The notes under the pieces were generated by a model that saw only the letters and a list, made by a program, of their open reading frames with translations, did no database searches and was not told the DNA's origin. A program made the translations under genes and the position numbers. From Candidatus Cloacimonadota bacterium (GTDB taxonomy: Bacteria; Cloacimonadota; Cloacimonadia; Cloacimonadales; Cloacimonadaceae), in NCBI GenBank assembly GCA_023228125.1, contig JALOBT010000020.1, positions 1-46,351 on the forward strand: a stretch of DNA of 46,351 nt, written 5' to 3'. Of the stretch, positions 18,530 to 27,556 are shown in pieces (positions within the stretch are counted from its first letter, which is position 1; every line of letters begins with the position of its first letter).

Positions 18530-19780
18530 ATGAAAAAGCTCCTGTTATTACTTTGCCTGATCCTGGGCCTGGCCTCACTTTTCGCTATGCCCACCGCAAA
18601 ATCGATCTTTTACGCAGATAGCTATATGCTAAGGGCCTCCGGCGTGGAAGCAAACTACTGGAATCCTGCCAAACTGAGCAAAGAAGGACACTTCAATATC
18701 TGGCTACCTGTGACAAATACTGCCATCTATATCTCAAACACTTCTTTGAATCTGGATACTTACAATTTCTTTGTCTCCCGGGACACTCTGTTTACAGCAG
18801 ACAAAGAGAGGCTTCTGGACAAAATCGATGGTGCCTTAAGGCTAAGCTCTGGCGGGACCACCAGCATATTTGGTCTCACCATGGGCAATGCCGCCATCTC
18901 AGCTTCCGCAAAATACTATGCCAAAGGTGCTCTTTCAGAGAAGTATCTGAACATCCTGCTCTTTGGCAATACCGAGGATTCTTATCAATTTATTGAAGCT
19001 AATAACAAGTTCGCGGCTCTGGCCTATTCCGATATCAGCTATGGTATGGGAGACTTCACTATTCCTTATATCCCAGAGCAGCTTCCGAAGATCAAAGCCG
19101 GATTTTCTGTGAGCCTTTTAACTGGAATCTACAGCATCAACACCCAAGAATACAATGGTTACGTCATCAATGACCCCGATGATGGTATGAGCGCACTGCA
19201 AGAAGTCAAGCTGCGCACCGGTAAGGGAGGAGTGGGCCTCAAAGGAATGCTGGGCGCATATGCAGAGGTCATGCCAGGACTGGAAGCAGGGATCACTCTG
19301 GACAACATCGCTGGCTTCATCAAATGGAGCGGGACCAGCAAGATTGATAGCTACAGCTTTTCGGCGGACAGCGTCTTTGTCTCCAATATCGAGGAAGACT
19401 TTTATCTGCAAGAAGACGAAAGCTATGACATCGATTCCTTTACCACCTCTTTGCCGCCAGAATTGCGCCTCGCGGCGCTGTACAAACACAAATACGCCGT
19501 AGTCTCAGCAGACTGGGTACATGGCTTCAAAGACACCGCCACAAACAGTGCCATCGGAATCCTGTCCCTGGCTGTGAGCACCGCACAACAGCAAGGTTGG
19601 GGTGCATCCTGGGGGCTTGCTCTGCCCAATAGCCACAATCCCCTCAAAGTCTCTTATGGCGTGAATTTCAAGGGTAAGAACAGCGATTATGGTCTGGCCG
19701 TGCAGAGCTATGACAGCATCTTGCCTGGCATGAAATCCAAAGGCGTTTCCCTGGGATTTTCCATGGGGTTTGGATTCTAA
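18530..19780 (+). CDS. Outer-membrane beta-barrel protein (DUF5723-like)
   Basis: 416 residues with a signal peptide (MKKLLLLLCLILGLASLFA) and a mature region of amphipathic strands ending GFSMGFGF, so the C-terminus is phenylalanine as for Gram-negative barrels. The opening (YMLRASGVEANYWNPAKL) resembles DUF5723/PorV-like barrels. The ribosome binding site GGAGG lies within the end of the lipoprotein gene. The VWA-like gene follows with no gap (TAA then ATG). Export or transport role unknown. Confidence 0.7.
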   Translation: MKKLLLLLCLILGLASLFAMPTAKSIFYADSYMLRASGVEANYWNPAKLSKEGHFNIWLPVTNTAIYISNTSLNLDTYNFFVSRDTLFTADKERLLDKIDGALRLSSGGTTSIFGLTMGNAAISASAKYYAKGALSEKYLNILLFGNTEDSYQFIEANNKFAALAYSDISYGMGDFTIPYIPEQLPKIKAGFSVSLLTGIYSINTQEYNGYVINDPDDGMSALQEVKLRTGKGGVGLKGMLGAYAEVMPGLEAGITLDNIAGFIKWSGTSKIDSYSFSADSVFVSNIEEDFYLQEDESYDIDSFTTSLPPELRLAALYKHKYAVVSADWVHGFKDTATNSAIGILSLAVSTAQQQGWGASWGLALPNSHNPLKVSYGVNFKGKNSDYGLAVQSYDSILPGMKSKGVSLGFSMGFGF

Positions 19781-21775
19781 ATGATATTTATCCTGGCAGG
19801 CATCCTCGCGATCCTGATCTCTGGCGCCCTATACTTTCGGACTCAGCCAGAGCTGAGCACCAGCAGGAGGATACTGCTTTTTTCCTTGAGAAGCATCACG
19901 CTCTTTATCTTGCTTTTGATTTTACTGAGCCCGATCTTCTACTATATCCGTCAAAAAACCGAAGCTGGGCAGGTCCTTTTTCTGAAGGATACTTCCCTTT
20001 CTATGAACCTGAAGCGGGATCAAACCAGCAAACAAGACCTGCTCAAAAAGCCGCTGCAAGCCTTGAAAGAGAAGTATTCAGAGGCTGGATACAAGGTTCT
20101 GGAGCACAGCTTTGCCAATGGCCTGGGGGGTGCTGCTGATAACAGCCTCCTCATCAAAAGCCTCAGTGAACTCAGTCAAACTCTGGATTTCAGCCGGGTT
20201 CAGGCCATAGTCTTATCCTCCGACGGCTGGTTTCGCGATGAAGACTATAGCCTGATTCCCAGACTGGGTGTCCCGATAGTCGCCCTGGCCGATAGCAGCC
20301 GCTTTTTGGTCCCTGATCTGGAGCTGAAATCTGTGGAGACAAACCGCTATGCCTATCGCAATGAAGCCGCCATCATCCGTGCCAAAGTGCAGTCTGCGAA
20401 TTACTCCGGCCCGGCCAATGTCCAGCTTTATCTGGGGAAAAACCGCCTGGCTACACAGAAGGTGGAATTGCAGGAAGGTCTATTGCAAACGGTGGATTTT
20501 AGCCATCGCTTTGCGCAAACTGGATTCTTCAATTTCAGGGTAGAGCTCGAGCCTCTGAAGCAGGAAACCCGCCTGAGCAATAACCAAATGCCTGGCGCTA
20601 TCGAGGTTTTGGCAGATAAAGAGCTGATCGTCACTTTCTCCGACGCCCCAGCCTGGGACAACAAATTCATCCTGGATGCTGTAGCCACCAATCCCAGATG
20701 GCAGAGCAGCTCCTACCAGATTCGCGATGGCAATATCTGGCAGGGCGAGCAGACCGCCAAGCTTGCTCCCCAAGACAGAGCCGCCGTAATCGTGATCGTA
20801 AACAACGGCAATCTGCGCCTCAATAGTGCTGCAACAGAGTATATTACCAACAATCTATCCAGAGGAGCAGGGCTGCTCTACCAGGGCCTGCCCATCGATC
20901 AACTGGCCGAATATCTGCCTTTTGGGAAGTCCAACATCGTCAATCCCTATCAGGGTTTTGTGCAGATTTCACCGGACGCTTCGCTGTATGCCATGCTGAA
21001 TCCGCTTTCTGCTGAAATCTCCAAATTGCCGCCCCTGGACTATTATTACGTGAATCCCGTGGCCGGTGCGGAGATCCTGGCCAGCCTGAACAATCCCCAA
21101 AAATCCCCCGCCATCGCCATCAAACACAGCGGGAAAAACCGCACCCTCGCCCTCAGCTTCCTCAATCTCTGGCGCTGGCAGATGCAAAGCCCGGACGGGG
21201 GATATCAGAAGATGACCGTAAACATCCTTACCTGGCTGAGCAACAAAGCTTTGGGCTCTTATAGTGCCATCTACCAAAACAGCTATTTGCAAGGTGAAAA
21301 GGTGATCATCCGCCTCAGAGCCGAGGATGAGATCAGAGGCAGCGATCTGGATAAAAACCCGCTGATTACGATCCTTGATCCCCAAGGCAAAGAAATCACC
21401 CGGGATTTTATGGTTCGCGCAGGCGATGAATACAGCTTTGGCACCGAACTGGCTGCGGCCGGAAATTACAGCTTTGAGATCCGTGAACCTGATACCGATC
21501 AAAAAAGCACCGGCACTTTTGCCATCTCTGAGACAGCAGCCGAAGAGCGGGATTTTGATTTTAATCTGCCTCTGCTGAGCTATCTGGCCTCCGAGAGCCG
21601 GGGACGGCTGCTGAATCTGAGCCAGGTGCAGGATTATCAACCCTTGCCCCCCACTGTGCGTGAACAAATCTCCCGCAATGAAATTGCCTTTTACAAAAAA
21701 TGGTATATCATTTCACTGTTCGTCCTCAGCTTCTGCCTGGAACTCTTTTTCCGCCGAAGATGGGGCCTACTCTAA
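19781..21775 (+). CDS. Membrane protein with VWA-like domain
   Basis: 664 residues. Two N-terminal membrane helices (about 2-20 and 31-55), then a von Willebrand A-like domain with a MIDAS-type DxSxS motif (Asp70-Thr-Ser-Leu-Ser74), a beta-rich region, a domain resembling class I glutamine amidotransferase folds (IVIVNNGN, GLLYQGLP), and a C-terminal helix (KWYIISLFVLSFCLELFF) followed by arginines. This architecture resembles BatA/YfbK-like VWA membrane proteins of many Gram-negatives. The ATG directly abuts the previous stop and no separate ribosome binding site is needed. Function unknown; a role in envelope assembly or stress is a guess. Confidence 0.7.
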   Translation: MIFILAGILAILISGALYFRTQPELSTSRRILLFSLRSITLFILLLILLSPIFYYIRQKTEAGQVLFLKDTSLSMNLKRDQTSKQDLLKKPLQALKEKYSEAGYKVLEHSFANGLGGAADNSLLIKSLSELSQTLDFSRVQAIVLSSDGWFRDEDYSLIPRLGVPIVALADSSRFLVPDLELKSVETNRYAYRNEAAIIRAKVQSANYSGPANVQLYLGKNRLATQKVELQEGLLQTVDFSHRFAQTGFFNFRVELEPLKQETRLSNNQMPGAIEVLADKELIVTFSDAPAWDNKFILDAVATNPRWQSSSYQIRDGNIWQGEQTAKLAPQDRAAVIVIVNNGNLRLNSAATEYITNNLSRGAGLLYQGLPIDQLAEYLPFGKSNIVNPYQGFVQISPDASLYAMLNPLSAEISKLPPLDYYYVNPVAGAEILASLNNPQKSPAIAIKHSGKNRTLALSFLNLWRWQMQSPDGGYQKMTVNILTWLSNKALGSYSAIYQNSYLQGEKVIIRLRAEDEIRGSDLDKNPLITILDPQGKEITRDFMVRAGDEYSFGTELAAAGNYSFEIREPDTDQKSTGTFAISETAAEERDFDFNLPLLSYLASESRGRLLNLSQVQDYQPLPPTVREQISRNEIAFYKKWYIISLFVLSFCLELFFRRRWGLL

Positions 21776-22015
21776 CCGTAACGCTGGCTTCAGCCGGCCG
21801 TTGCATCAGCTTCAGCTGGTGCGTCAACTGCTGGATTCGACACGTCTCGTGTCGAACAAGGCCGCAGGCCTTGAAAAAGGCGCAAAGTTTCAAAGCCAGC
21901 AGCAACCTTGAAACACAGATCACTACCCTGCTCTTGCAGACGAAACCTCTGCAATTCAGCAAGTTCACGCACCGTCTAAAGACAGTGCTACGGCCGGATA
22001 AATCCAGCGTTACAG
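21776..22015. mobile_element. MITE-like element with about 30-bp imperfect terminal inverted repeats
   Basis: The left end 21776-21805 (CCGTAACGCTGG...) and the right end 21986-22015, inverted, match at 25 of 30 positions. The 240-bp element carries no gene but contains the double hairpin at 21830-21873. Its left 95 bp are closely matched, inverted, at 37727-37823, and its left end again at 34315-34345. It sits directly after the stop codon of the VWA-like gene and 28 bp before the next start, so it interrupts the spacing of an operon. Size, terminal repeats and lack of coding capacity fit a non-autonomous transposon; no transposase is in the window. Confidence 0.65.
21830..21873. repeat. Double hairpin, CGAGACG family
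   Basis: GCTGGA, then arm TTCGACACG, loop TCT, arm CGTGTCGAA (perfect nine-bp stem), then AAGGCC-GCA-GGCCTT. Read on the minus strand it has the same module order as 34361-34404 and 37727-37770. Confidence 0.8.
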
Positions 22016-22043
22016 CCGTCATTACGACAACAAAGGAGACTAC

Positions 22044-22814
22044 ATGAAATACCCATTCATCATCGCTATCCTGGCCCTGCTCGTGATCTGGGCCTGGGAT
22101 TGGCTAAAAGGCCCCAAGAGCAAATTCAACCTCTTGGGCATCGCCTTCATCATCGGCATCAGCATCTTCAGTCTGGCCTTCTGGCAGAGCCGGCAGGCCT
22201 CCACAAACCTGCGCGTGGTGGGCTACTCCAGCAAACTCTTTGAATCCGACTTGGTAAAATGGAACCTCTCCCTGCAAAAAAATGTGGGAACCAACGAATT
22301 GAACCAAGGTTACAAAACCATGAATGCCGATATCAAGGCCTTCAAAGCCTTCCTCACCACACAAGGCGTTCCAGACGATAAGATCAGCGTCCAGCCTGTA
22401 ACCAGCTATCAACGCTTTGACAACAACGGCAATATGATGGGCTATAACCTCAGCCAGAATGTCTTTATCCTCTCCGAAGACCTGGATAAAATCGAGGACT
22501 TAGCCTTGAATCCGGATTTCTTTGCCGAACGCGGCATGGTGCTCAATGATTCCCGCCTGGAATACCTCTATACCAAGCTACCAGAGCTCAAACAAGAACT
22601 GCTGGCTGCTGCCACTGAAGACGCGCTGGCCCGCGCTACAGAGATTTCAGGCTCCGCCAAAACTTCCTTGGGCAAGCTGCAAGAAGCCCGCGCCGGAGTA
22701 TTTCAGATCACCGAACCTTACTCCACCGATGTCTCGGACTATGGCATCTACAATACCGGCACCCGGCAAAAGAGCATCAGCGTAACCCTCACTGCACATT
22801 TTAGCCTCAGATAG
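22044..22814 (+). CDS. SIMPL-domain (DUF541) protein
   Basis: 256 residues: two N-terminal membrane helices (about 4-18 and 28-48) and then a SIMPL/DUF541 domain (about 55-255) beginning NLRVVGYSSKLFESDLVKW and ending ISVTLTAHFSLR. Members of this family are periplasmic or membrane-anchored, form oligomeric rings in some bacteria, and have no agreed function. Ribosome binding site AAAGGAG. It probably belonged to the preceding operon before the MITE-like repeat inserted. Confidence 0.8.
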   Translation: MKYPFIIAILALLVIWAWDWLKGPKSKFNLLGIAFIIGISIFSLAFWQSRQASTNLRVVGYSSKLFESDLVKWNLSLQKNVGTNELNQGYKTMNADIKAFKAFLTTQGVPDDKISVQPVTSYQRFDNNGNMMGYNLSQNVFILSEDLDKIEDLALNPDFFAERGMVLNDSRLEYLYTKLPELKQELLAAATEDALARATEISGSAKTSLGKLQEARAGVFQITEPYSTDVSDYGIYNTGTRQKSISVTLTAHFSLR

Positions 22815-23111
22815 AGGAATTTGGCAATCCACTGGAAACCAATTTCTATCCCAGCGGAATTGCCTTTACATATAGCATGAGTGCCGCACGTTTCCCGGCC
22901 ATTCGGCACTCCTGCCTTTCATTTGATTTTAACATGTCTTGAACTCGAACTCACTCGAAAGCTCAAGTCATCTCGAGTTCAAGGCGTGTTAGAAGCATGT
23001 TCAAGGCAGGGGCTTGGATGCCCCTTCTTTCGCAAATCAGGGACTAAAGCATTGCTATGTAGAACAGCCTTTTTTCGATTGGACACTAAACTCTATCTTT
23101 GGAGAAGTAGT
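22815..23111. other. Intergenic region between convergent genes, several hairpins
   Basis: Contains an imperfect GGCAAT...CTGG / CCAG...ATTGCC stem (22827-22868), a perfect eight-bp stem GAGTGCCG (22879-22886) with CGGCACTC (22904-22911), and palindromic element copy B (22931-23004). These probably act as bidirectional terminators. No tRNA fold was found. Confidence 0.55.
22931..23004. repeat. Palindromic element, copy B (related copy at 3905)
   Basis: Perfect 11-bp stem CTTGAACTCGA (22938-22948) with TCGAGTTCAAG (22973-22983), and outer arms AACATG/CATGTT. Its central 18 bp (22952-22969) are inverted relative to copy A at 3905-3985. Confidence 0.7.
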
Positions 23112-23573
23112 TCAGTGGCTCCAGCTCCTGGCCTTCCTCAGATCAAGCACCCGTTCTGCGATCTCGGCATTTAAAATGCCATTTTGCCAGGCCAGTTCTT
23201 CCTCAAGCGATAAACCTGACAATTTCACCGCCAGAAGAGCATATTCCGCGGCTGCGATAGAGTGATCGGCCATGTGCGCAGTTGCCACAGCCTGTGCACA
23301 ACAGCGAGCTACAGCAGCAGCAATGGGGTTCGCTTCTGCTCTTGCCACTGCGTGGGCACCCACAGAGGCTTTCCTGGCCGCAGCTACGTTTGTTTGTCCG
23401 CTTTCCCACTCCCTGGCAACCTCCAGGGCGCGCAAAACCCGGCTATCCGCTTTGTCAGCGAGCAGGAGGATAGCATGTTCTGAACATTCAATTGCCCACT
23501 GGATCAAGAGCCGATGCTGTCCTGGAGTGAGCAGGCCTCCACGGTGCCAGGCTACAAATCTTTGGTCTCGCAT
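23112..23573 (-). CDS. Putative immunity protein, Imm-5-like
   Basis: 153 residues, helical and alanine-rich. The pattern RDQRFVAWHRGG, a HRLLIQWAIECSEH segment, GAHAVARAEANPIAAAVAR and ATAHMADHSIAAAEYAL is that of the Imm-5-like family of putative immunity proteins, a small all-alpha domain found mainly in polymorphic-toxin and related contexts. Ribosome binding site AGGGAG, nine bases before the ATG. It stands alone, convergent with the SIMPL gene, with no toxin gene beside it. The third position is more GC-rich than in the neighbours, which could point to transfer. Biochemical role unknown. Confidence 0.75.
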   Translation of the reverse strand: MRDQRFVAWHRGGLLTPGQHRLLIQWAIECSEHAILLLADKADSRVLRALEVAREWESGQTNVAAARKASVGAHAVARAEANPIAAAVARCCAQAVATAHMADHSIAAAEYALLAVKLSGLSLEEELAWQNGILNAEIAERVLDLRKARSWSH

Positions 23574-23919
23574 ATGGTCTCCCTGTGAACTATCTTTAAG
23601 TGTAAGTCAGTCACGTAGACGATGTTGGCGTAAAATCAACTCATAGTTTTATGGCTAATTGAGAGCATGATAAGCTCTCGCTTCTTGCAATCTATCTAAG
23701 GTCAAATAGCCAATTACATTGTTTTTAATCTTTGCTTTTTCAGTCAAGCTCTTTTTCTAAAGCAGCTACCGTTTTTTGATGGCTTGCAGCTAAGGTGATA
23801 CGATTTGCAGAATTACTTGAGACTCTACAGTAGCATATCTATCCCCGATCTCCCGATTTTACTTGACATCAAATTATGCCTGTGCAAAATGCAAACAAAA
23901 TACAAAAGAGGTTAGTGAG
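23574..23919. other. Intergenic region upstream of lipoprotein gene
   Basis: AT-rich, divergent promoter region. It has a GAGAGC-ATGATAA-GCTCTC hairpin (about 23662-23680) enclosed by GGCTAATTG / TAGCCAATTA words, and a TTGACA hexamer near 23859 without a good -10 element. No gene is supported. Confidence 0.5.
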
Positions 23920-24549
23920 ATGAAAAAACTGAGATACTTTATCCTGCTCGGCAGCGTGCTTTTTCTGCTGAGTGCCTGTGAATCCGGGGGGAAGTTTAAC
24001 ATAATAAACCAGACTTCATACCCTATTTACGCCTCAGTGGATGGCGAGCCTGTAGTTACCATCCCTGCGCAAACGAATCATGCGTTCAATATTGATACCG
24101 ATAGCCAGAGTTTCCTCACTGGAGAAGTAACGCACACCGTTCCTGTGCATGTGGTGGGCGAGACTTTCTCTTTGTATGATAGTGCCGAGAGCCAATATGT
24201 GGATCACACAGTAGCCACGGTGAGAGCTGGAAGGACTACCAATGCCTTTTTGAAGCCAAACCGGGCCTCGATCAAGATCGTAAACAACCGTCCTGAGAAG
24301 ATATATTTGTTTGAGATCAGCCAGATAAACCCTACCACAAACTTCGTGGTAGCTACTGTGCAAAGGGATATACCCACGGGAACATCTTATTGGTATAGAG
24401 TGAAATATGCCAGTGTGCAGGATAATTTTACCTACCGGTTAGAAATCTACCTGGAGGGAGAGGAGAATCCCCTGACTTATTTTGCGCCGACCGTGTTGGG
24501 CAATGACGAGCAGTGGGTGCTTCAGGTGGATCCACCTGAGGAAATATAA
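23920..24549 (+). CDS. Lipoprotein of unknown function
   Basis: 209 residues from the ATG at 23920, chosen because it follows AGAGG with suitable spacing and opens a lipoprotein signal (MKKLRYFILLGSVLFLLSAC, Cys20); an in-frame ATG at 23863 has neither. The mature protein looks beta-rich (FNIINQTSYPIYASVDGEPV, ASIKIVNNRPEKIYLFEI), compatible with two immunoglobulin-like domains. No family recognised. The last codons form an 18-bp perfect palindrome at 24522-24539. It is 42 bases upstream of the M16 peptidase and probably co-transcribed. Confidence 0.7.
   Translation: MKKLRYFILLGSVLFLLSACESGGKFNIINQTSYPIYASVDGEPVVTIPAQTNHAFNIDTDSQSFLTGEVTHTVPVHVVGETFSLYDSAESQYVDHTVATVRAGRTTNAFLKPNRASIKIVNNRPEKIYLFEISQINPTTNFVVATVQRDIPTGTSYWYRVKYASVQDNFTYRLEIYLEGEENPLTYFAPTVLGNDEQWVLQVDPPEEI
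24522..24539. repeat. 18-bp perfect palindrome at a gene end
   Basis: TCAGGTGGATCCACCTGA spans the penultimate codons of the lipoprotein gene. It has no T-tract, so it is not a typical terminator. It could be an operator, an RNA processing site or chance. Confidence 0.5.
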
Positions 24550-24591
24550 TACACACTCTGAAAATATAATATAAATCCTAAGGAGAACATA

Positions 24592-27402
24592 ATGAAAATG
24601 AAGGTCCTTTGGCTTTCTCTGCTGACGCTGGCGATTAGCCTCGTCTTCGCACAATTACCGCCGCAAGTGGCTGAAATGCCCTTACCCAATGACCCGGATA
24701 TCCTGATCGGAACTCTGGAAAATGGAATTACGTATTACATCATGCAAAATTCCCGCCCGGCTAATCGTGCCGAACTCCGGCTTTTTGTGGATGCTGGCAG
24801 CATTCTGGAAGATGAGGATCAGCTTGGTCTGGCGCATTTTACCGAACACATGGCTTTCAATGGCACTGCAAACTTTGCTAAAAGCGAAGTAGTGGACTAT
24901 CTGGCCTCCATCGGCATGGGCTTTGCCAATGGACTCAATGCTATGACCAGCTATGACTTTACCATGTATCAGCTCAAGATTCCCACGGACAATGAGGAAC
25001 AGCTCGAAAAAGGTTTTTTGATCCTCTCCGACATGGCAAGTAAGGTGAGTTTTACTCCGGATGAGCTGGAAAGCGAACGCGGGGTGATCATCGAAGAATG
25101 GCGCATGGGGCAAAATGCCCAAAGCCGGGTTGGGGATGCCATCTCCAAAGTGCGCTTTGCCGGCAGCCGTTATGCCACCCGCCAGCCCATCGGGACTTAT
25201 GAGATCATCTCCAGCTTTGAGCGCGATAAGATCGTGCGCTTTTATGAAGATTGGTATAGGCCAGATTTGCAGAGCGTGGTGGTGATCGGCGATCTGGAAG
25301 TGGAAGCCGCCCGAACCTTGGTGGAGCAGTATTTTGGCCGTATCCCGGCGCGTGAGAATCCCCGCCCCCGCCAGATCTTTGAAGTTCCCAATCACCCCGC
25401 AGCCAGGGCTGTAGTGGCCACAGACCCCGAATATCCATATTCCACCATCAGTGCGTCCTGGGATCGGGAAGCCACCACTTATCAGAGCGTGGGAGATTTT
25501 TATCGCGATCTGCATGAAAAGCTATTCTTTGATATGCTCAATGCCCGCTTTGAAGAACTCGTTCAGCAAGAGGATCCGCCCTTCAGCATGGCTTATGGGA
25601 ATAGCGGCTCGATGTTGAAAGGGCTGAATAGCACTGAGCTCACCGCCTATACCGGAGAAGGTAAAAACCGCGAAGCCCTCCGGACACTCCTCACCGAAGC
25701 GGAAAGAGTCCGCCAGCATGGCTTTACGGAAAGTGAGCTGGCCCGCGCCAAGCTGCGCTTTACCCGCCGCCTGGAGCAAGCGGTGGAAGAAAGCTCCACC
25801 CGGGAATCTGGACGCATCGTCTGGGGCATCTTTGCCTCTTTGATCAATGATAGCACCATCATGAGCGCAGAGCAAGATCTGATGCTGGCCTCACAGATGA
25901 TTCAGAACATCAATCTGGAAGCTGTGAACTCTGTGATAGATGAACTCATCACCCCGGAAAACCTCACCATCAGCTATACCGGTACCGAAAAAGAGGGCGC
26001 AAGCCATCCCAGCGAAGAAGAGCTTTTGGCAGTGTATGGGCAGGTGCAGGCCTTAGAGATTCAGCCCTATGAAGATAATGTAGTTACCGAGCCTCTCATG
26101 GCCGAAATCCCGCAGCCGGGTGAGATTGTGAAAAGCAAGCTGCATCCCAAAAGCGGGATTGCGGAATGGACACTTTCAAACGGCGTGAAGGTCTATAGCA
26201 AAAAGACAGATTTTAAAGCTGATGAGATTCTCTTTACGGCCAAAAGCCCCGGGGGATACTCCAGCTATGATGCTGAGCACTTTCATGCTGCTCAGAGCTT
26301 GGGCTCATACACTGCCAGCAGCGGTCTGGGAGCCTTTGACAGCAATGATCTCAGCCGGGTCCTGGCCGGGAAAATCGCCAGTGCCGACCTGGATGTGACG
26401 GTTAATTACGAAGGTATGAAAGGCTCCGCTTCTCCGCGGGATCTGGAAGTGATGTTCCAGCTCATTCATCAAAATGCCACCAATGCCCGCTTTGATCAAA
26501 AGAGCCTGACTTCCTTTGTGAATCGCTACAAACCCTTCTTGGAAAATGCGATGAACTCCCCCGAACGGGTCTTCTTTGATACTCTTAGCACCCTGACCTA
26601 CAATAATCACGAGATGAAAATTCCTCTGCGTGCCCAGCATCTGGAAGATCTGCAACTCCAGCAACTGCAAAGCGTGTATAGCGATCGCTATGCGGATTTC
26701 TCGGATTTCTCCTTCTTCTTCGTGGGAAACTTCGAAGAAGAGCAGCTTGAGGAATATGTGAAGACCTACCTGGCTACCCTGCCTGTGGCCCGCAGAAAAG
26801 ACAAGATTCACGATGCCGGCATTCTCCCTTTCCAGGGCAAAAAGGAAGTCCGCTTCCGCAGAGGCAGCAGCGAAAGTGCCTATGTGAGCCATGTGACCAC
26901 CGGTAAGATGAAAATTAACCATGATAATAGGGCCAAAATGAGCGTGATGCTCTTGGTGCTGAATGAAAAGCTGCGCGAAAACATTCGTGAACGGATGAGC
27001 GGAGTATATATGATTCAGGCCATGCCAAGGCTTGAATGGCTACCTTACCAGCACTATACCTTAAGCATCCTGATGACCTGTGATCCAGAGCGGGTAGATG
27101 AGCTCAGTGCAGCGATCTTTGCCACGGTGGATAGTGTGCGCACGGGACAATTTGAAGAACGTTATGTGAGTTCCGCTAAGGCCGTGATGCAAAAAAGCCA
27201 TGAGGAATTCATCTCTCAAAACCGCTATTGGCTAAGCAATGTGGTGAATGACGCCTTAAATGATGACGAGCTGGGTTCCTTTTTGGATAACCCCTCCCGC
27301 TATGCCAGGATCGATAAGAAAGCCGTCACCAAAGCCGCTAAGAAGTATCTGAGCTTTGATAAAGATAGCCTGACGGTGATTATGACGCCGATGGAGAATT
27401 AA
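24592..27402 (+). CDS. M16-family zinc peptidase, secreted
   Basis: 936 residues with a signal peptide (to about residue 20). Pitrilysin-type inverted zinc motif HxxEH at His82-Phe-Thr-Glu85-His86, with the distal ligand probably Glu162 in SERGVIIEE. The enzyme has the two-lobe layout of the family: an active N-terminal M16 half and a C-terminal half (from about 500) with no zinc motif. Ribosome binding site AAGGAG with six-base spacing. Likely periplasmic or extracellular breakdown of peptides. A GC-rich hairpin terminator follows at 27435. Confidence 0.92.
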   Translation: MKMKVLWLSLLTLAISLVFAQLPPQVAEMPLPNDPDILIGTLENGITYYIMQNSRPANRAELRLFVDAGSILEDEDQLGLAHFTEHMAFNGTANFAKSEVVDYLASIGMGFANGLNAMTSYDFTMYQLKIPTDNEEQLEKGFLILSDMASKVSFTPDELESERGVIIEEWRMGQNAQSRVGDAISKVRFAGSRYATRQPIGTYEIISSFERDKIVRFYEDWYRPDLQSVVVIGDLEVEAARTLVEQYFGRIPARENPRPRQIFEVPNHPAARAVVATDPEYPYSTISASWDREATTYQSVGDFYRDLHEKLFFDMLNARFEELVQQEDPPFSMAYGNSGSMLKGLNSTELTAYTGEGKNREALRTLLTEAERVRQHGFTESELARAKLRFTRRLEQAVEESSTRESGRIVWGIFASLINDSTIMSAEQDLMLASQMIQNINLEAVNSVIDELITPENLTISYTGTEKEGASHPSEEELLAVYGQVQALEIQPYEDNVVTEPLMAEIPQPGEIVKSKLHPKSGIAEWTLSNGVKVYSKKTDFKADEILFTAKSPGGYSSYDAEHFHAAQSLGSYTASSGLGAFDSNDLSRVLAGKIASADLDVTVNYEGMKGSASPRDLEVMFQLIHQNATNARFDQKSLTSFVNRYKPFLENAMNSPERVFFDTLSTLTYNNHEMKIPLRAQHLEDLQLQQLQSVYSDRYADFSDFSFFFVGNFEEEQLEEYVKTYLATLPVARRKDKIHDAGILPFQGKKEVRFRRGSSESAYVSHVTTGKMKINHDNRAKMSVMLLVLNEKLRENIRERMSGVYMIQAMPRLEWLPYQHYTLSILMTCDPERVDELSAAIFATVDSVRTGQFEERYVSSAKAVMQKSHEEFISQNRYWLSNVVNDALNDDELGSFLDNPSRYARIDKKAVTKAAKKYLSFDKDSLTVIMTPMEN

Positions 27403-27434
27403 TGTAGGATTTAGAATGTAGAATGTATGATGTG

Positions 27435-27460
27435 AGGGCGGCTTTGTGCCGCCCTTACTT
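27435..27460 (+). terminator. Hairpin terminator after the M16 peptidase gene
   Basis: AGGGCGGC, loop TTTGT, GCCGCCCT, then TTACTTTG. Strong stem, modest T-tract, 33 bases after the stop codon. Confidence 0.6.
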
Positions 27461-27461
27461 T

Positions 27462-27514
27462 GTTGAGAGAGTTTAGAGGGTTGAGAAAGTTGAGAGGGTT
27501 GAGAAAGTTTAGCG
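27462..27514. repeat. Tandem repeat, nine-bp unit
   Basis: Five full units of GTTGAGARR or GTTTAGAGG plus a partial sixth ending GTTTAGCG. Unit variants alternate (GAAA, GAGG). Confidence 0.8.
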
Positions 27515-27556
27515 TTGGGGCGGAATCAAGTTACACTAAGTTCAGCAGGGGCGGGA

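Noticed and set aside
23098..23130. tRNA-like GTAGTTCAGTGGCTCC sequence
   Set aside because: It looks like a D-arm, but no anticodon stem, T-arm or acceptor pairing could be found, and it overlaps the end of the Imm-5-like gene.
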